A stretch of 35,102 nucleotides of DNA from Candidatus Sulfotelmatobacter sp. (GTDB lineage Bacteria > Acidobacteriota > Terriglobia > Terriglobales > Acidobacteriaceae). This document shows, one piece after another, positions 31,112 to 35,102 of the stretch. The DNA lies in the NCBI GenBank assembly GCA_017883385.1, contig JADGNQ010000049.1, positions 1 to 35,102 on the forward strand. Direction: 5' to 3'. Below the pieces are notes generated by a model that did not search any database, was not told the DNA's origin, and saw only the letters and a list, made by a program, of their open reading frames with translations. The translations under genes and the position numbers were made by a program. How positions within the stretch are numbered: the stretch's first letter is position 1; every line of letters begins with the position of its first letter.

Positions 31112-32044
31112 ATGAGCGAAACTCGCAACGTTGTCATCATCGGGTCCGGATGCTCCGGACACACAGCAGCCCTCTACACGGCGCGCGCTAATCTGAAACC
31201 GCTCGTCATCGAGGGCCACGAGCCGGGCGGGCAACTCTCGATGACTACGCTGGTCGAGAACTTCCCCGGATTCCCCGAAGGCATTCAGGGCCCGCAACTA
31301 GTCGAGAACATGCGCAAGCAGGCTGAGCGTTTCGGCGCGGAATACCGCATGGCGCATCTCACCAGCGCCGACCTGAGCCAGCGCCCGTTTTTGCTGCACA
31401 TTGGCCACCAGCAGGTTCACACGCAGACGCTGATCATTGCCAGTGGCGCTTCCGCCCGCTGGCTGGGATTGCCGCATGAGCAGCAGCTCATCGGCCACGG
31501 CGTTTCCTCGTGCGCGACCTGCGATGGGTTCTTCTTTTCAGGGAAGGAGATCGTGGTGATCGGCGGCGGCGACTCCGCCATGGAGGAAGCGCTTTTCCTC
31601 ACCCGCTTCGCCACCAAAGTGACCGTCATTCATCGCCGCGACGCCTTCCGCGCCTCCAAAATCATGCTCGACCGCGCCCAGCACAACGACAAGATTCAGT
31701 TCCTGCTCGACACTGTGGTTGAAGATGTCTACGACGTCGCTCACAAGGAAGTCACCGGGCTCAAGCTGCACAATGTGAAGACCGGCAAAGTCTGGGACTT
31801 CCCCACCAGCGCGCTTTTTCTCGGCATTGGCCACGTGCCCAACGCAAAGATGTTTGCCGGCCAGCTCGACGCCGATGCCGACGGCTATCTCAAGACCCAC
31901 AACTACGTGTTCACGCGTGTGCACGGCGTCTACGCCTGCGGCGATGTGCAGGACCGCCGCTACCGCCAGGCCATCACCGCGGCAGGAACCGGATGCATGG
32001 CCGCCCTGGAAGTGGAGAAATTCCTGGAAGAACAAGGCAAATAG
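31112..32044 (+). CDS. trxB: Thioredoxin-disulfide reductase
   Basis: A 310-residue cytosolic flavoenzyme that reduces thioredoxin with NADPH. The FAD-binding motif GSGCSG (11-16), redox-active CATC (134-137) in SCATCDGFFF, the NADPH-binding GGGDSAMEEALFLTRFATKV with following HRRDAF, and the C-terminal FAD motif YACGDVQDRRYRQAITAAGT are all in order and spacing. The length is normal. The common GSGPAG is here GSGCSG, a mild variation adding a Cys near the FAD site. No thioredoxin gene is adjacent. It stands apart from the upstream gene by a 300-base repeat-containing gap, so it probably has its own promoter. Confidence 0.95.
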   Translation: MSETRNVVIIGSGCSGHTAALYTARANLKPLVIEGHEPGGQLSMTTLVENFPGFPEGIQGPQLVENMRKQAERFGAEYRMAHLTSADLSQRPFLLHIGHQQVHTQTLIIASGASARWLGLPHEQQLIGHGVSSCATCDGFFFSGKEIVVIGGGDSAMEEALFLTRFATKVTVIHRRDAFRASKIMLDRAQHNDKIQFLLDTVVEDVYDVAHKEVTGLKLHNVKTGKVWDFPTSALFLGIGHVPNAKMFAGQLDADADGYLKTHNYVFTRVHGVYACGDVQDRRYRQAITAAGTGCMAALEVEKFLEEQGK

Positions 32045-32136
32045 TTTGCGTGACCGATAGCTCTGAGATTAGTCGGAAGATGCTAGTACTTCGGTGATCT
32101 TCAGCAGACAGGACGCATCTTATAGACTGCGTTCAA

Positions 32137-32475
32137 ATGAAGATTCTAGTGCGACAAGGCGCAATTGGCGTGCTGGTTCTTGCCGCCATGTTATTGCTTT
32201 CCGCCATTCATTCCCTGACCCAGGACGCCGGCAAGCGCAGATTATTGGATCGCGCGGCCCCGGCCTATCCGACTCTGGCGCGCAATCTGGCGCTCGAAGG
32301 CGTTGTGAAGGTCGACGCACTGGTTGCACCCGATGGCAGCGTGAAGGCCCTCGACATAAAGGGTGGACATCCGGTTCTGGTGCAGGCGGCTGCGACTGCG
32401 GTTCGCCACTGGAAGTGGGCGCCCGCTGCCCGCGAGTCCCATGAACTGGTGGAAGTCAAGTTCTCTTCCGAATAG
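32137..32475 (+). CDS. TonB C-terminal domain protein, periplasmic
   Basis: A 112-residue protein with one N-terminal membrane anchor or signal (about 8-27) followed directly by a TonB-C fold: APAYPTLARNLALEGVVKVD, ALVAPDGSVKALDIKGGHPV and AATAVRHWKWAPA. The Pro-rich spanning region of true TonB is missing and no ExbB/ExbD is near, so it is unlikely to energise outer-membrane receptors by itself. Such mini-TonB proteins are common in Acidobacteriota. It begins 92 bases after trxB. Confidence 0.85.
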   Translation: MKILVRQGAIGVLVLAAMLLLSAIHSLTQDAGKRRLLDRAAPAYPTLARNLALEGVVKVDALVAPDGSVKALDIKGGHPVLVQAAATAVRHWKWAPAARESHELVEVKFSSE

Positions 32476-32603
32476 CGCCGGCGAACCCGAGTGTGATCGC
32501 CGTCCTACCTTTGGTGTGCTCTGTTTGTGATACAAAGTTCTGTGGTCTTCATTCCAGTGCCCGGCATTCCTTTTCTCATCCTTCCTGACCCGGCAGGTAC
32601 TCC

Positions 32604-33530
32604 ATGCTAAGGGCGTTCTTCGTTCATCTTTCTGAAAACCGTTCTCTGCGCAGTTTCGCCGAACGTTCCGCGGTCGGACGCCGTGTTTCAGGCCGTTTCG
32701 TGGCGGGCACCGAAATCGCCGACGCTGTGCGCGTCACGCAGGCCGTCAACCGCGCGGGCATGAGTGTGAGCATCGACAACCTTGGTGAAAACGTCACCAA
32801 TCCCGACGAGGCCCGCCACAGCGCGCAACTCTACCAGCAGATTCTTGACGCGATCTCGGCCAACCACCTCAACGCCAACATCAGCCTGAAGTTGACCCAC
32901 ATGGGTCTGGACGTGGATGAAACGCTGGCTCGCGATATCGTCGCTGGCCTGGTGGCCAAAGCGGCATCCATGAACCCGCCGGGCTTCGTGCGCGTCGACA
33001 TGGAAGGTTCTCCCTACACGCAGCGCACGCTCGACTTCGTACACGAGTTGCACCGCATGCCGGGGAATCAGTCGAGCGTCGGCACCGTGATTCAGGCCTA
33101 TCTGAAGCGCTCCGAGAGCGATATTGAAAAGCTGCTGGCCGAGGGCATCCGCATCCGCCTGTGTAAAGGGGCGTACAAGGAGCCCGCCAGCATCGCTTTC
33201 GAAAGCAAAGCCGACGTGGACGCAAACTACATCAAGCTGATGAAGATCCTGATGAAGAGCGCCGTCTATCATGGCATGGCCACGCACGACGAGAACATCA
33301 TCCGCGAGGCGCAGGCCTTTGCCACTCGCGAAAAAATCGCGCGCGACTCTTTCGAGTTCCAGATGCTGCACGGCATTCGCCGTGACCTGCAGCAAAGCCT
33401 GGTGCGCGACGGCTGGCGGGTGCGCGTGTACATCCCCTTCGGCACGGAGTGGTATCCCTACTTCATGCGCCGACTCGGAGAACGCCCGGCCAACGTCTTC
33501 TTCATCGCGCGGAACATGCTGCGCTCCTAG
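32604..33530 (+). CDS. Proline dehydrogenase (monofunctional, FAD-dependent)
   Basis: A 308-residue PRODH-family enzyme that oxidises proline to pyrroline-5-carboxylate using FAD, feeding electrons to quinones. Barrel motifs are visible: VSIDNLGENVTNPDEA, NISLKLTHMGLDVD, FVRVDMEGSPYTQRTLDFV, GTVIQAYLKRSESDIEKLL, RIRLCKGAYKEPASIAF, ATHDENIIREAQAFA, and the substrate-loop ending YIPFGTEWYPYFMRRLGERP, which includes the Tyr and paired Arg that bind the proline carboxylate. The size matches the short bacterial PutA-like (PutB) group rather than bifunctional PutA. No P5C dehydrogenase gene is in the window. Confidence 0.94.
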   Translation: MLRAFFVHLSENRSLRSFAERSAVGRRVSGRFVAGTEIADAVRVTQAVNRAGMSVSIDNLGENVTNPDEARHSAQLYQQILDAISANHLNANISLKLTHMGLDVDETLARDIVAGLVAKAASMNPPGFVRVDMEGSPYTQRTLDFVHELHRMPGNQSSVGTVIQAYLKRSESDIEKLLAEGIRIRLCKGAYKEPASIAFESKADVDANYIKLMKILMKSAVYHGMATHDENIIREAQAFATREKIARDSFEFQMLHGIRRDLQQSLVRDGWRVRVYIPFGTEWYPYFMRRLGERPANVFFIARNMLRS

Positions 33531-33615
33531 CCGCCCCCGTTTCATCGCCGGAAGTGCCAGCGGCTGGCACCTCTGGGCCAATTCTTGCGTGGCGTTCCTT
33601 TGTTAGCATCGGTAC

Positions 33616-34467
33616 GTGCACTACACTGCCGCGACAGAGCTGATTGAAGCTTTCTCCGTCTTCGTGGGCCCGGATATTGAAGACGAGAAGATAGACCTGA
33701 TCCGCGCCGCCCTGGTCCTCTCGCGCACGGAGTATCCCGGTCTCGACATCGAGGCCTATGCAGAACACATCGTGGAGCTCGCGCGCCGTGTGGCCAGCCT
33801 GGCTCCCGACCTCCACCCGCAACGCACGCTGGCGGCCCTCAACCATGTGTTGTTTGAGGAAGTGAAACTCCGAGGCAACCGCGAGGACTATTACGACCCG
33901 CGCAACTCCTTCTTGAATGATGTGCTCGACCGCGGTCTGGGGATTCCGATCACGCTATCGATCGTGTACATGGAAGTCGCGCGGCGGGTTGGGTTGCCCC
34001 TGTCCGGTGTCGGCATGCCGGGGCATTTCCTGCTTAAGCACTATGGCGACGATGGCCACGAGACGCTCATCGACTGCTTCAACCGTGGCGACATTCTCAG
34101 CCGGCAGGATTGCCAAAGCCGCCTCGACGAAATCTATTCCGGTGAAATGGCGCTTCGCCCGGAGTTCCTCCATCCCATCAGCCGCCGCCAGATCCTGACC
34201 CGGATGCTCAACAACCTCAAGACTGTCTATCTTTCCACACGCAACTTCCGCAAAGCGCTGTCGATCGCCGACCTCATCCTGGTGATCTACCCGCGATCCC
34301 CCGAAGACGTGAAGCAGCGCGCACTCCTGCGTTACAGCATGGGATTGCACAGACTCGCAGCCCAAGACCTTGACGATTACCTGCAGGTGTCCCCGAACGC
34401 CTCCGACGCCGACGAAGTCCGCCAAATGTCTCTGTCGATCCGGCGCATGCAAGCGCTGATGAACTAG
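33616..34467 (+). CDS. SirB1 / transglutaminase-like domain protein with TPR tail
   Basis: A 283-residue cytosolic protein of the SirB1 family. Residues about 60-160 form the transglutaminase-like core (ALNHVLFEEVKLRGNREDYY, DPRNSFLNDVLDRGLGIPIT, LSIVYMEVARRVGLPLSGVG, MPGHFLLKHY). The Cys of active transglutaminases is not at the expected place, as usual in this family. The last 80 residues are TPR-like helices (MLNNLKTVYLSTRNFRKALS, IADLILVIYPRSPEDVKQRA). It uses a GTG start. Function in the cell is not established. It lies 85 bases after proline dehydrogenase and may be co-transcribed. Confidence 0.85.
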   Translation: MHYTAATELIEAFSVFVGPDIEDEKIDLIRAALVLSRTEYPGLDIEAYAEHIVELARRVASLAPDLHPQRTLAALNHVLFEEVKLRGNREDYYDPRNSFLNDVLDRGLGIPITLSIVYMEVARRVGLPLSGVGMPGHFLLKHYGDDGHETLIDCFNRGDILSRQDCQSRLDEIYSGEMALRPEFLHPISRRQILTRMLNNLKTVYLSTRNFRKALSIADLILVIYPRSPEDVKQRALLRYSMGLHRLAAQDLDDYLQVSPNASDADEVRQMSLSIRRMQALMN

Positions 34468-34481
34468 TTCTCAGTTCTCGG
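34466..34481. repeat. Left heptamer arm flanking the four-helix-bundle gene
   Basis: AGTTCTCAGTTCTCGG starts on the stop codon of the SirB1-type gene. It is the complement of the CCGAGAACTGAGAACT units found on the other side of the following gene. Confidence 0.7.
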
Positions 34482-34616
34482 ATCGAAGCGGGATGCGGGC
34501 GACTCGCCTCGGATGCAGTTCATTCTGGGAATGTCACCGTGAAACTGAGACTCGATTGTTCACATGTCACAGCCTCCGGCGGGGTTGATATGCGAACGTC
34601 CTTTTGGAGGAGTTCT

Positions 34617-34979
34617 ATGGGCGAGTCTTACAGGGATTTGATTGCATGGCGAAAGGCAATGCAGTTTGTATTGGAAATCTATCAGGCAACGCGGGCATTC
34701 CCCCACGATGAGTTATACGGTCTTACCAACCAACTCAGACGGGCTGCTGTTTCGATCCCCAGCAACATTGCTGAAGGGCAAGCGCGTTACTCGTCGAAGG
34801 AATTTCGTCATTTCCTCAGCCTCGCACGGGGATCATTGGTCGAGATAGAGACCCAACTCATGATCGCGCGCGACCTCGGGTATCTGTCAGAAAAGCAAAG
34901 TCACATGCTGCTAGACGAAGCGGCAGAACTCGGGCGAATTCTAAATGGCCTCATCGCATCAATCAAACAAGCAGCATAA
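34617..34979 (+). CDS. Four-helix-bundle protein (S23 / 23S rRNA intervening-sequence type)
   Basis: A 120-residue protein of the four-helix-bundle family first described from 23S rRNA intervening sequences and structurally related to bAvd of diversity-generating retroelements. Signatures: YRDLIAWRKAMQFVLEIYQA, YGLTNQLRRAAVSIPSNIAE (the SIPSNIAEG motif), and FRHFLSLARGSLVEIETQLM. The ATG at 34617 is preferred over upstream ATG 34539 because GGAGGAG lies 7 bases before it and the family begins there. There is no rRNA or reverse transcriptase in the window. The gene is bracketed by inverted heptamer arrays (34466-34481 and 35016-35102). Molecular function is unknown. Confidence 0.9.
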   Translation: MGESYRDLIAWRKAMQFVLEIYQATRAFPHDELYGLTNQLRRAAVSIPSNIAEGQARYSSKEFRHFLSLARGSLVEIETQLMIARDLGYLSEKQSHMLLDEAAELGRILNGLIASIKQAA

Positions 34980-35015
34980 AAGGCTTGCAATCCACACCAG
35001 ATGATCTAGCCTTTT

Positions 35016-35102
35016 CTGAGAACTGAGAACTGAGAACTGAGAACTGAGAACTGAGAACTGAGAACTGAGAACTGAGAACTGAGAACTGAGAACTGAGAAC
35101 TG
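35016..35102 (+). repeat. (TGAGAAC)n heptamer array, cut by the window end
   Basis: At least 12 uninterrupted copies of the 7-bp unit CTGAGAA run to the last base of the window. Same unit as 21951-22030. The array probably continues beyond. Confidence 0.95.

Noticed and set aside
34617-34979. Diversity-generating retroelement accessory gene (Avd)
   Set aside because: No reverse transcriptase, template repeat or variable gene is visible in the window; the plain S23-like family is the safer call.

Overview
The window looks like a chromosomal segment of an Acidobacteriota bacterium, most likely a Terriglobia/Koribacter-type soil lineage. This is inferred from gene content and style: GC-rich coding DNA, secreted di-heme and sorbosone-dehydrogenase-like cytochromes, a DUF2911-TPR protein, an M13 peptidase, an imuA-imuB-dnaE2 SOS mutasome, and dense families of short palindromic repeats. 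No search was run, so taxonomy is inference.

Layout. 1-47: 3' end of a tRNA, probably Glu(CTC). 365-5792: a small hypothetical gene, a secreted di-heme cytochrome (DHOR family), two overlapping LuxR-type HTH regulators, a startless ORF remnant and a cytochrome c/sorbosone dehydrogenase fusion. 5872-12419 (minus): the operon imuA-imuB-dnaE2 behind a good sigma70-type promoter. 12639-14945: two secreted TPR proteins, the second with a DUF2911 domain. 15244-20643 (minus): M13 metallopeptidase and phosphoenolpyruvate carboxylase, with a 51-aa ORF on the plus strand between them. 20959-22784 (minus): PhoB-like response regulator and PhoU. 22950-26904 (plus): DinB-fold protein, ICMT/PEMT-type membrane methyltransferase, kelch protein, and a MATE transporter with a strong terminator in its upstream region. 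26929-27062 (minus): an aberrant tRNA-Gly-like RNA with its own promoter. 27214-29761 (minus): membrane SpoIIE/RsbU-type phosphatase and a small hypothetical gene. 30015-34979 (plus): secreted hypothetical, thioredoxin reductase, TonB-C protein, proline dehydrogenase, SirB1-type protein and an S23-like four-helix-bundle protein.

The most unusual feature is the repeat landscape. Several unrelated families of short palindromic elements occupy the intergenic regions. They have also entered the coding sequences of imuA, imuB and dnaE2 in frame at least eight times, while the other large genes (ppc, M13 peptidase, phosphatase) show none. In several families the flanking arms are conserved, but the stem-loop at the centre has a completely different sequence in each copy while still base-pairing. 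Other families are built from tandem 7-bp (or 8-bp) units, usually as two inverted arms. Both spacers inside the mutasome operon consist of such repeats. This resembles the Rickettsia palindromic elements that insert into genes, and the heptameric STRR repeats of cyanobacteria, but with variable hairpin cores.

Functional picture: periplasmic redox enzymes, SOS-induced mutagenesis, phosphate signalling (PhoU with a PhoB-like regulator, no pst or phoR here), anaplerosis (ppc), thiol redox (trxB) and proline catabolism, all typical of a free-living heterotroph.
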